Assembly (NCBI GenBank): GCA_021791455.1
Contig: JAJYWM010000358.1
Coordinates: forward strand, 1 to 12,887
Length of the DNA: 12,887 nucleotides
DNA from: a bacterium
Lineage (GTDB): Bacteria > Chloroflexota > Dormibacteria > UBA8260 > Bog-877
Reading direction: 5' to 3'
The first letter of the stretch is position 1; each line of letters begins with the position of its first letter. Below, in pieces: positions 7,132 to 12,851 of the stretch. The translations under genes were made by a program, and so were the position numbers. The notes below the pieces were generated by a model. That model was not told the origin of the DNA, did not search any database, and saw nothing but the letters and a program-made list of their open reading frames with translations.

Positions 7132-7893
7132 CTATCACTCACTCTACCAGCAGCTGGCTGCGACTCTCCGGCGGGAGATCGAGGAGGGGCGGCTGCCTCC
7201 GGGGGTGGCATTCCCGTCGGAGCGCAAGCTCATGGCCCGGTACCACGTGACCCGGGCCACGGTGCGCAGCGCCCTGGGGGTGCTGAAGCAGGAGGGGAGG
7301 GTGGAGTCCGAGCACGGCTCGGGGAGCTTCGTCCGGGATCCGAAGGCCGAGCGCCGACGGGTGGAGGCAAGGGCGGTGGGCACCGCCCGGCCACGGGTCG
7401 GGCCGGTGGAGGAGCCGGAAGCTGAGCACTCCACGGAGCGAGCCTTCAAGATCCAGGGGCTGATCGGGGACCTGACTCGGAGGATCCCAGTCACCCCCTG
7501 GGTGGCGGAGCTGCTCCAGGTGGCTGCGGGGACGGTGGTACTGGTCCAGGAGGGGACCGGGATCGACGTCACTGGGGCTCCGATCCTGGCCCGGGTGTGG
7601 CTGCACCCGGTGGCGGAGGAGAAGGCCCAGATCCGGGAGGAGGAGCTGAGCGGCTTCTGGCTGCCGCACCTGCTCAATTTGGGGGGCTGCCCGGTGAGGA
7701 GGGGGAGGACGTGGTGGAGGCCTCCATGCCAACCCCCCACCTGAAGGCGCTGCTGGCGCTGCCGGACGGGGTGCCGGTACTGCAGCTGTACCGGGTGATG
7801 CGGGAGCAGGAGCAGGTGGTGGCGGTGATCGAGAGCCACCTACCGGGCGACATGACCACCCTGGTCTTCCCCCGGGTACAAGAGGGGTTCTGA
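7130..7893 (+). pseudogene. GntR-family regulator with UTRA domain, probably broken (KorSA-like position)
   Basis: The N-terminal winged helix-turn-helix is clear: SYHSLYQQLAATLRREIEEG, then LPPGVAFPSERKLMARYHVT, RATVRSALGVLKQEGRV and the wing GSGSFV. A UTRA ligand-binding domain follows. Two faults are visible. First, the frame has no start codon upstream of the wHTH; the nearest, GTG 7205, would delete the first helix. If one base were absent near 7127-7129, ATG 7111 (GAGG six bases upstream) would read MQRPPLSYHSLYQQL in frame. Second, in the run of six G at 7681-7686 the reading moves to another frame. There the UTRA domain continues (GLPGEEGEDVVEASMPTPH to VFPRVQEGF); seven G would restore it. 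GntR repressors such as KorSA control transfer operons in pSAM2-like elements, and this gene directly precedes such an operon. A working copy would repress it. Confidence 0.8.
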
Positions 7894-7898
7894 GAACC
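7886..7898 (+). other. Small hairpin spanning the GntR stop codon
   Basis: GGTTC and GAACC flank the in-frame stop TGA (7891-7893), giving a five-base-pair stem with the stop codon as its three-base loop. It is short and could be chance. It lies just before the larger hairpin at 7911-7928. Confidence 0.35.
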
Positions 7899-7910
7899 GC
7901 TTCCTGACCT

Positions 7911-7928
7911 CCGGCTCCTCGGAGCCGG
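7911..7928 (+). terminator. Terminator-like hairpin after the GntR gene
   Basis: CCGGCTC and GAGCCGG form a perfect seven-base-pair GC-rich stem with a four-base loop (CTCG), 18 bases after the GntR stop. No run of T follows; the next bases are TCTCCTCCC. Such T-poor hairpins can end transcripts in GC-rich actinobacteria. It would separate the regulator from the transfer operon promoter. Confidence 0.55.
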
Positions 7929-7963
7929 TCTCCTCCCAGGCATTTCCCCGCGGTCAGAAAAGT

Positions 7964-7997
7964 GGTCCGCGCCACCTCTTGACATACCTTGCGGACC
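7964..7997 (+). promoter_or_regulatory. Candidate operator: inverted repeat around the -35 element
   Basis: GGTCCGC (7964-7970) and GCGGACC (7991-7997) are perfect inverted half-sites, 27 bp centre to centre. They bracket the TTGACA -35 hexamer of the transfer operon. The placement would let a bound dimer or tetramer block RNA polymerase; the adjacent GntR protein is the natural candidate. This is a positional inference. Confidence 0.45.
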
Positions 7998-8006
7998 TGC
8001 TAAGTT
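7979..8006 (+). promoter_or_regulatory. Sigma-70-like promoter of the transfer/replication operon
   Basis: A perfect TTGACA -35 hexamer (7979-7984) is followed, after 16 bases, by TAAGTT (8001-8006), which fits the TANNNT consensus for actinobacterial -10 elements. The predicted start of transcription is near 8013, about 40 bases before the first ATG at 8055. This is the strongest promoter-like sequence I could find in the window. Confidence 0.65.
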
Positions 8007-8009
8007 GGA

Positions 8010-8027
8010 CCGGGCCACATGGGCCGG
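8010..8027 (+). promoter_or_regulatory. Candidate operator at the transcription start of the transfer operon
   Basis: CCGGGCC and GGGCCGG flank ACAT and form an imperfect inverted repeat: six of seven positions pair, with a G opposite G. It begins four bases after the -10 hexamer and so covers the expected transcription start. It could be a second site for the GntR regulator. Confidence 0.35.
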
Positions 8028-8054
8028 AGTACTGGCCCGCACAGGAGGTGGGAG

Positions 8055-8219
8055 ATGTCCAAGGACCTGCGGAGACCACGGAGCGACAACCGTGAGGAGG
8101 ACGACGGCAGCCGGGAGAGGTGCCAGCTGCCCTGGTGGGCGATGATGCCGGGGGGACGCCCGCCGGAGGGCTGGGAGCGTCCCGCCCGGAAGGTCCGGGG
8201 GCGGGAGGCGGAGCGATGA
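8055..8219 (+). CDS. Small basic protein, 54 residues, first gene of the operon
   Basis: ATG 8055 is preceded at ideal distance by a near-perfect Shine-Dalgarno sequence (AGGAGGTGGGAG), so this start is preferred over the ATG at 8019 with no such site. The product begins MSKDLRRPRSDNREEDDG and is rich in Arg, Asp, Glu and Pro, with a short hydrophobic Trp-Trp patch (QLPWWAMMPGG). It is probably mostly disordered. No family is recognised. The TGA stop overlaps the ATG of the SSB gene (ATGA, 8216-8219), so one role may be to pass ribosomes on to SSB. Short leading genes of this type are common in AICE transfer operons. The strong ribosome binding site and coupling make it likely to be a true gene, but its function is unknown. 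Confidence 0.65.
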   Translation: MSKDLRRPRSDNREEDDGSRERCQLPWWAMMPGGRPPEGWERPARKVRGREAER

Positions 8220-8584
8220 ACCACGTCGAGCTGATCGGTGTGGTCGCCTCTGAGGTTCGGGTCCAGGAGTTCATCGCGGCAGGGAAGCCAGACCCGCAGG
8301 TGAAGGCGAGCTTCCTCTGTGCGGTGCGCCGGCGGGACCGCACCCAGGAGCCGGACTGGGTCCGGGTGGAGACCTGGGGGGTGCAGGCGAGGAACCTGGT
8401 CCGCTTCAACGGCAAGGGCTCGAGGGTGGCGGTGACTGGCCGTCTTCGGGGCACTTTCTACAACCCGGACGGCAAGGAGAGGGGAGGCCAGCTCCGGCTG
8501 GTGGTGGCGGCGGACCAGATCACCTACCTCTCGCCGCCCCGGAAGGAGGGCACTACTGAGACCCAGACAAGGGCCCGGAAGTGA
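8216..8584 (+). CDS. Single-stranded DNA-binding protein (SSB, OB fold)
   Basis: The 122-residue product shows the SSB pattern throughout: MNHVELIGVVASEVRVQEF at the start, then ASFLCAVRRRDR, PDWVRVETWGVQARNL, KGSRVAVTGRLRGTFYNPDG, and LVVAADQITYLSP. The order corresponds to the five strands of the OB fold. It is shorter than chromosomal SSBs (often about 150-180 residues). It ends in basic residues (TQTRARK) in place of the acidic DDDIPF-like tail through which housekeeping SSBs recruit partner proteins. It therefore probably coats single-stranded element DNA during rolling-circle replication or transfer, without recruiting host repair enzymes in the usual way. The start overlaps the preceding stop (ATGA) and its own stop overlaps the next start (GTGA). 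Confidence 0.88.
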   Translation: MNHVELIGVVASEVRVQEFIAAGKPDPQVKASFLCAVRRRDRTQEPDWVRVETWGVQARNLVRFNGKGSRVAVTGRLRGTFYNPDGKERGGQLRLVVAADQITYLSPPRKEGTTETQTRARK

Positions 8585-8826
8585 ACGGCATCCTGGGGGC
8601 CGTCCTCACCTTCTTGGTGGGGGCGGTCGCCGTCCTCTTCAGCGTCATGGTGGTGCTGGCGGTCGTCCGCTCCATTCTCGGTGGGAGCCCGGGAGGACGC
8701 CCTGGCTGCTGGGTCCTACTGGCGCTGCTCTGTGCGATCTGGTTGATCTCAGGCTTCCTGGCAGGGCAGAGCCCGAACTCGCCGCCGCGTGCCGGACACC
8801 CGGCCCCGGCGGTCTCCTCACTCTGA
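8581..8826 (+). CDS. Small membrane protein with two predicted helices
   Basis: The 81-residue product has two hydrophobic segments. Residues about 4-32 (including AVLTFLVGAVAVLFSVMVVL) and about 43-62 (CWVLLALLCAIWLISGFL) are separated by a short Gly- and Pro-rich, basic turn. The C-terminal 20 residues are polar and Pro-rich. No family is recognised. In pSAM2-like elements, small membrane proteins of the Spd class act with the TraB pump in spreading DNA within the recipient mycelium, and a similar role is a guess from position. GTG 8581 overlaps the SSB stop by four bases; its TGA stop overlaps the ATG of the FtsK-like gene (TGATG). Ribosome coupling to both neighbours supports the reading. 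Confidence 0.65.
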   Translation: MNGILGAVLTFLVGAVAVLFSVMVVLAVVRSILGGSPGGRPGCWVLLALLCAIWLISGFLAGQSPNSPPRAGHPAPAVSSL

Positions 8827-10190
8827 TGGGCGGCAGGTACCTGGCCGGCCCGAGGTCACGCTCGGACCCGGGCGCCGCACTGGGGTGGCTCCTGCGGCAG
8901 CCGGCCGCATGGGTCCTGGTGGGAGTCCCGATCGCCTTCTCCGAGCTGCACTGGGGAGAGACCGCCTCATCGTGGGCAACCCTCCTTCTGGCCTCCGGCG
9001 CGGCGCTCCTAAGTGCCTATCGGAGACGCTGGTCCCCGGCGGCCAGGCTGCGCCGGGCCATGGTGGAGTGCGGGCTTGTGGGGGTGGACCGGAGGGGCCG
9101 GGTGGTGGCGCCCAGGGCCCGGCTCAGCGCGAGGTGGCAGGGGCGCAACGTGACCCTGCGCTGGCGGATGCCACCTGGGGTTACCCTGCGGGACGTCCTG
9201 CAGCGCCAGGAGTCCCTGGAGGCGAGGTGCGAGTGCTCGCTCCGGGTCTGGGAGCAGCCCGGGGTCCTGGTCACCGAGGTGCTCCGGCACAGAATCCCAG
9301 ACCACCTCTCCTACCAGGAGATGTACTCCTTGCCCCGGCCGCCGGGGAGGTTCCTCGTCGGCCTCGGGAGGGGGAGGAGGGGAGCTCTCTGGGTTGACCT
9401 GGACTCCTGCCCCCACCTCCTGGTGGGCGGGATGACCGGAGGGGGAAAGAGCGTCTTCCTCCGCCAGGCCCTCACCTTCCTCTGCCGGGAGCACGGACCG
9501 GAGGACCTCCAGCTGGCGCTCATCGACCTCAAGGGCGGGGTGGAGCTCGCCCACTTCAGCTACCTCCCACACTCCATCTATCCCCTGGCGGACAGCCTCC
9601 TGTCGGCGGCCGAGACCCTGGAGCGGGTCCGGCAGGAGCTGGACCGGCGGCTCCGGGAGGTGCGGGAGTCGTCTTCCCTGGATAGGCCGGCTGCCCCGCC
9701 CAGCTGGCCCCGGCTGCTGGTCGTGGTGGACGAGGTGGCGGAGCTCACCTGCCGCGACCTGGGCGACGACCGGGCCGCCCGCGCCGCCCAGCAGGCGGCC
9801 AGCGGGCGGCTCGGGGAGATCGCCAGGCTGGGCCGGTCGGTGGGGGTCCACCTCGTCTGCTGCACCCAGCGCCCGGACGCCGAGGCGGTGCCGGGGCAGC
9901 GGAAGGCCAACCTCCAGGGAACAGTCGCCTTCCGGGTCCGGGCCGCCGTGAACAGCCACATCCTCCTGGACAGCGACCGGGCCGCCCTCCTCCCGCCGCA
10001 CCCCGGACGGGCCATCTGGCAGGAGGAGACCATGGAGGAGTTCCAGGCGGTGGACTGCTCCCTGGAGGAGAGCCGCCAGCTGCTCCTGGCCAGGTGGTCC
10101 GGCAAGGCCTCCATCCCACCACTAGTGCCTGTCTCACAGTGGTGGGAAAATACATGCCCGAGTTCAGACGACCCTCCGGGTACCTCGTGA
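8826..10190 (+). CDS. FtsK/SpoIIIE-type DNA translocase (TraB/TraSA-like transfer ATPase)
   Basis: The 454-residue protein starts with two possible membrane helices (about residues 27-43 and 50-64). The motor domain follows, with Walker A GGMTGGGKS at residues 201-209, a conserved block IDLKGGVEL at about 235-243, Walker B LLVVVDEVAEL (Asp at about 302), and the FtsK-type sensor region CTQRPDAEAVPGQRKANLQG. In AICEs such a single ATPase moves double-stranded DNA between cells without a type IV secretion system; in FtsK it pumps chromosomes. The short length, N-terminal membrane anchor and neighbours favour the conjugative form. No separate C-terminal winged-helix (gamma) domain is evident. 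ATG 8826 overlaps the preceding stop by one base, and the TGA at 10188-10190 does the same with the initiator gene. Confidence 0.92.
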   Translation: MGGRYLAGPRSRSDPGAALGWLLRQPAAWVLVGVPIAFSELHWGETASSWATLLLASGAALLSAYRRRWSPAARLRRAMVECGLVGVDRRGRVVAPRARLSARWQGRNVTLRWRMPPGVTLRDVLQRQESLEARCECSLRVWEQPGVLVTEVLRHRIPDHLSYQEMYSLPRPPGRFLVGLGRGRRGALWVDLDSCPHLLVGGMTGGGKSVFLRQALTFLCREHGPEDLQLALIDLKGGVELAHFSYLPHSIYPLADSLLSAAETLERVRQELDRRLREVRESSSLDRPAAPPSWPRLLVVVDEVAELTCRDLGDDRAARAAQQAASGRLGEIARLGRSVGVHLVCCTQRPDAEAVPGQRKANLQGTVAFRVRAAVNSHILLDSDRAALLPPHPGRAIWQEETMEEFQAVDCSLEESRQLLLARWSGKASIPPLVPVSQWWENTCPSSDDPPGTS

Positions 10191-11389
10191 TGGGTGGTCT
10201 CAAGGTCCTCAGCTCGGGGGTGGACACGCTCCACTTCTCGGTCCGTGGGGAGCTCCAGGAGGGGCTCCTGGTTTTCCTGGATGCGCTGAAGAAGGAGGCG
10301 CAGTCCTCGAAGGAGCTCCAGGTGGTCACCTGGGGTGAGCAGTCCCTCTCGGTGGCCCTGCGCCCGCACGGCTGGCGCAGCTACCCCTTCTGGGCCAGCT
10401 CGCCCAACATAGAGGTGGCGATCGGGGCGCCATCCCCCTTCCCGCCGGTCTTCATCCAGACCCACTCCGCCTACCTCCACTCCCGGGGGGCGGACCAGGC
10501 GGTGGCCGAGATCTCAAGGTGGCTGGCCGCGAACGTGATGCGAGACGAGCCCCAGCTCGCTGCCTCCCGCGTTGATCTCTACTCCGATCTCCAAGGATGG
10601 TCTCCCCTCATTGAGGACTTCGACCGCTTCCATTGCGGTGGGGTGCGACGGCGTGCCTACTCGATGCCGGCACAGGACCAGGCCCATCTCCGGGGCCGCC
10701 GTCTGAGCGGCTTCGTCTTCGGTGGTGGTGACCTCCTGGCCCGCTGCTACGACAAGACCCTCGAGCTCCGGGTGCGAGGGTCCGAGTGGCCCAAGGCGAT
10801 CTGGAAGGACTGGGACCGGGACCAGCCGGTCTGGCGGGTGGAGTTCCAATTCCGCCGCCGCTCCCTGGTCTCACTGGGATGCCCCACCCCGGCCGAGGCG
10901 CTGGCGGCCCGCCAGCAGCTGTGGCGCTACGCGACCCAGTGGCTCTCCCTCCGGGTTCCGACCCCGGACTCCAACCGCGCCCGCTGGCCCGAGGCCTCGG
11001 AGTGGGCAGTGATCCGGGAGGCCGAGATCGGCTCGCCAACATCGCCGCTGGTGCGGGACGTGGTCCGCTCGGCTGACGAGCTGAGGATCATCCGCGGGCT
11101 GGTGGGCTACGCCTCCAGCCTGGCCGCGATGGGCAGCGCCCACGGCGTGGGAGCCGCGGTGCGGCGCACCGTTCCCGGGTTCTCCGACTACTTGGATCGG
11201 CCCGGTGAGACCTTCACCGACATCGTCCACCGGAAAAAGCGCCGGAGGGTCGACGTGGTCGGCTCACGACGCTTGGGAACAACCGACCGGGGGTCTGACG
11301 GCTGTGTGAGATCCCGCAGCTTCACTCCCGGACTCCTGGGCGCCGGGGCACCGTTGCATCCCGGCGGCGACCAGAGTATCCGGCCGTGA
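10190..11389 (+). CDS. Rep_trans-family replication initiator or MobT-type relaxase
   Basis: The 399-residue protein begins MGGLKVLSSGVDTLHFSVRG, where GVDTLHFSV matches the opening of Rep_trans (PF02486-type) proteins. Further family blocks are SRVDLYSDLQG (Arg127, Asp129), CYDKTLELR (Tyr187) and VWRVEFQFRR (Arg216, Glu218). The family includes rolling-circle initiators (pT181-like RepC) and ICE relaxases (NicK, Tn916 Orf20/MobT). It would nick one strand of the excised element at an origin using a catalytic tyrosine; Tyr187 is visible, but I cannot say it is the catalytic one. Longer readings from GTG 10094 or ATG 10154 exist. ATG 10190 is chosen because it overlaps the translocase stop (TGATG) and gives the normal N-terminus. 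The last 50 or so residues are basic and low-complexity. It is the only relaxase candidate in the window. Confidence 0.82.
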   Translation: MGGLKVLSSGVDTLHFSVRGELQEGLLVFLDALKKEAQSSKELQVVTWGEQSLSVALRPHGWRSYPFWASSPNIEVAIGAPSPFPPVFIQTHSAYLHSRGADQAVAEISRWLAANVMRDEPQLAASRVDLYSDLQGWSPLIEDFDRFHCGGVRRRAYSMPAQDQAHLRGRRLSGFVFGGGDLLARCYDKTLELRVRGSEWPKAIWKDWDRDQPVWRVEFQFRRRSLVSLGCPTPAEALAARQQLWRYATQWLSLRVPTPDSNRARWPEASEWAVIREAEIGSPTSPLVRDVVRSADELRIIRGLVGYASSLAAMGSAHGVGAAVRRTVPGFSDYLDRPGETFTDIVHRKKRRRVDVVGSRRLGTTDRGSDGCVRSRSFTPGLLGAGAPLHPGGDQSIRP

Positions 11390-11619
11390 GCGTTACGCTG
11401 GCCTCGGATCGGCTGCGTGTCGAGCTCGCGCGCCGCGCTTGGGGTCAGGCCGAGTTGTCACGGGCTGCGGGGCTCAGCGCTCCGACTGTGCGGGCGGCGC
11501 TCTCGGGAAGGCCGATCGCTCCGCGGACGCTCCGGAGGATAGCCCTGGCCCTGGCAGCCGCCCCGCCACTCGCTGCCGTGGATTCGATCCTGCCTGCGCA
11601 GCCTGGGGTGCGGCGATAG
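11386..11619 (+). CDS. Small helix-turn-helix protein (XRE-like; possible excisionase)
   Basis: The 77-residue protein consists almost wholly of one DNA-binding domain: RLRVELARRAWGQAELSRAA, then GLSAPTVRAALSGRPIAPRT, then LRRIALALA. This is the five-helix plan of Cro/XRE-type repressors, with the recognition helix at about residues 29-39. GTG 11386 overlaps the initiator stop by four bases (GTGA), placing it last in the operon. A small HTH protein between the initiator and the integrase is in the usual place for Xis in integrative elements, where it bends attachment-site DNA to favour excision. AICE excisionases are more often MerR-like, so it could instead be a repressor of the integrase gene, perhaps acting at the palindrome 12672-12692. 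The HTH call is firm; the role is inferred. Confidence 0.75.
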   Translation: MSVTLASDRLRVELARRAWGQAELSRAAGLSAPTVRAALSGRPIAPRTLRRIALALAAAPPLAAVDSILPAQPGVRR

Positions 11620-11683
11620 CGGCAACGGAACGGGGGCGGGACAGTTCGAACTTCGTACCGGCTCGCAGCTAGGTCACTCGGCG

Positions 11684-11706
11684 GGCCGAAGTCCGGCTTC
11701 GTGGCC
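11684..11706. terminator. Possible shared terminator between convergent operon and integrase gene
   Basis: CGAAG (11687-11691) and CTTCG (11697-11701) pair around a TCCGG loop, and GGCC-like arms extend the stem with a two-base bulge. It lies between the end of the HTH gene and the stop of the convergent integrase gene, where a two-way terminator would be expected. There is no T run on either side, so the call is weak. Confidence 0.35.
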
Positions 11707-12644
11707 TACTCATGACCCAGCAGAACCCGCATCGCCGCCTGGTAGTCGTCCGAGGTGTCGAGGTGGCTGTACACCCCTTGGATCATGGTCAGGTCGGAGT
11801 GGCCCAGGATCCGCTGCAGGCTGATGATGTTGCCCCCGCGACGCAGCCACTCCGTGGCGAAGCTGTGGCGGAAGACGTGGGGGTATACACGCTTCTCGAT
11901 TCCCGCCTCGCGGGCGATCGCCCTGATGGCCTGCTCCAAGCCGCTCTTCGTCAGCGGCGGGTAGGCTCCGTCGGCTCCCTTGCGCAAGGCGACGAAGACG
12001 GGGTCGCGCCGCTCAGCTCCGCGAGACCCCAGGTAACGGCGCAGGCGGCGGTAGAGGCTGGGTGCCAGAGGCACCACCCTGTCGCGGCTACCCTTGCCGC
12101 GAACCTTGAGGGCGAACTCGGCGCGCCGTGGCTCCCAGAGATCTTCGGCGCGCAGGGCGAGTACCTCGCCCAGCCTTAGCCCACAGTCGGCGAGGACGCG
12201 GACGACGAGCTTGTCGCGCTCTGTCTTGGCAGCGTTCTCCATCGTCTGGATCTCCTCGCGGGTGAGAACGTCCAAGACCTTCTGCTCCGGTCGAGGAAGC
12301 CTGGGGCTGGCGCCGACGTCAGCGGCGCCTCCCTCCGGAGTCTGGGCCCACGCCAGAAACACCCGAACCGCTCTGACGTAGGAGCGGACCGTCGAGCGGC
12401 TGAGCGGCCCGCGTGCTCCCTTCCGCTCGATCAGACGCGCGGTGAAGCGGCCCACGAGCTGGGGGGTGAGGTCACCCGGGTCCGTCACGCCCTCTTCCAC
12501 GCACCAGGGCAGGAACTGGCGGCTGAGGGTCGCTTCGTACCAGTCGACCGTTCGCAGAGACAGCCCCCTAGCTCGGCAGTCAGCGAGGAAGTCCTGGGCC
12601 AAAGAGCTCAGTGGGCGGGGCGGAGGGAGTTCCCTCTTGTTCAA
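11706..12644 (-). CDS. int: Tyrosine recombinase, element integrase (XerC/D-like)
   Basis: The 312-residue enzyme has an N-terminal core-binding SAM-like domain (about residues 12-104) and a C-terminal catalytic domain with the complete active site. The residues are Arg157 in CGLRLGE, Lys184 in KVRGKGSRDR, His256 and Arg259 in PHVFRHSFATEWL, His282 in LGHSDLT, and the nucleophile Tyr292 in VYSHLD. It should recombine attP with the tRNA-Arg attachment site next to it. The size is near that of XerC/D. A chromosomal Xer protein is possible, but the position beside a tRNA 3' end and convergent to a transfer operon favours an element integrase. The start is uncertain: TTG 12644 is the only usual start codon between the upstream in-frame stop (about 12698) and the domain, and it lacks a clear Shine-Dalgarno sequence. 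The protein may therefore be made at a low level. Confidence 0.9.
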   Translation of the reverse strand: MNKRELPPPRPLSSLAQDFLADCRARGLSLRTVDWYEATLSRQFLPWCVEEGVTDPGDLTPQLVGRFTARLIERKGARGPLSRSTVRSYVRAVRVFLAWAQTPEGGAADVGASPRLPRPEQKVLDVLTREEIQTMENAAKTERDKLVVRVLADCGLRLGEVLALRAEDLWEPRRAEFALKVRGKGSRDRVVPLAPSLYRRLRRYLGSRGAERRDPVFVALRKGADGAYPPLTKSGLEQAIRAIAREAGIEKRVYPHVFRHSFATEWLRRGGNIISLQRILGHSDLTMIQGVYSHLDTSDDYQAAMRVLLGHE

Positions 12645-12671
12645 TTCGAAGGCCAGCGCTTTGGGTGAAGG

Positions 12672-12692
12672 AAGCGCTGTTAAACAGCGCTT
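12672..12692. repeat. Perfect 21-bp palindrome upstream of the integrase gene
   Basis: The left arm AAGCGCTGTT and right arm AACAGCGCTT are exact reverse complements around a single A at 12682. A third copy of the half-site, CAGCGCTT, lies at 12654-12661. The sites sit between the integrase start and its probable promoter. They are candidates for an operator, for arm-type integrase or Xis binding, or both. Confidence 0.7.
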
Positions 12693-12703
12693 GACACCGT
12701 GAG

Positions 12704-12731
12704 GTTACACCCGCCTTGCGCCGGATTGCAA
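12704..12731 (-). promoter_or_regulatory. Possible integrase promoter
   Basis: On the minus strand TTGCAA (12726-12731) is followed after 16 bases by TGTAAC (12704-12709). Each matches the sigma-70 consensus at four of six positions. Transcription would begin near 12697 and pass straight through the palindrome at 12672-12692. The weak hexamers make this tentative. Confidence 0.35.
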
Positions 12732-12772
12732 GAGAGTCTGGCGCTGCTTTTCCCAATTCATTTGAACTCGGG

Positions 12773-12851
12773 TGGTGCGCCCAGAGGGATTTGAACCCCC
12801 GCAAACCCAGATCCGTAGTCTGGTGCTCTATCCGGACTGAGCTATGGGCGC
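12773..12851 (-). tRNA. tRNA-Arg (anticodon ACG), CCA encoded
   Basis: Read on the minus strand, the gene folds as a full cloverleaf. The acceptor stem GCGCCCA pairs with TGGGCGC over all seven positions. A D arm opens GCTC. The anticodon arm CCAGA-CTACGGA-TCTGG has anticodon ACG. The T arm GGGGG-TTCAAAT-CCCTC includes one G-T pair. The discriminator base is A, followed by an encoded CCA (12773-12775). ACG is modified to ICG in bacteria and reads CGU, CGC and CGA. The body is 76 nt (12776-12851). Its 3' end faces the integrase gene, the usual arrangement when a tRNA gene serves as an integration site. Confidence 0.95.

Larger units (their letters stand above)
12645..12772. other. Integrase-tRNA intergenic region, likely attachment-site arm
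   Basis: No gene is seen. The region holds the palindrome, a half-site repeat and the possible integrase promoter, and it abuts the 3' end of tRNA-Arg. In tRNA-inserted elements this is where integrase arm sites and one attachment site lie. The octamer ATTTGAAC occurs just outside the tRNA (12759-12766) and again inside its T arm (12789-12796), which could matter for crossover. Confidence 0.45.

Noticed and set aside
7628..7637. CCCAGATCCG matches the anticodon region of tRNA-Arg.
   Set aside because: The ten-base match lies within the GntR coding sequence with no further similarity, so it is probably chance.
8019..8054. ATG 8019 as the start of the small leader gene.
   Set aside because: It falls within the expected transcription start and inverted repeat and has no ribosome binding site, whereas ATG 8055 has a near-perfect one.
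9009..10001. Minus-strand open frame of 330 residues opposite the FtsK-like gene.
   Set aside because: The product is a Pro-, Gly- and Arg-rich shadow with no recognisable motif, while the plus strand has Walker A and B motifs in frame.
10094..10189. Upstream GTG (10094) and ATG (10154) starts for the Rep_trans gene.
   Set aside because: They lie deep inside the translocase gene, and the added residues do not resemble the family's N-terminus. ATG 10190 overlaps the upstream stop like its neighbours.
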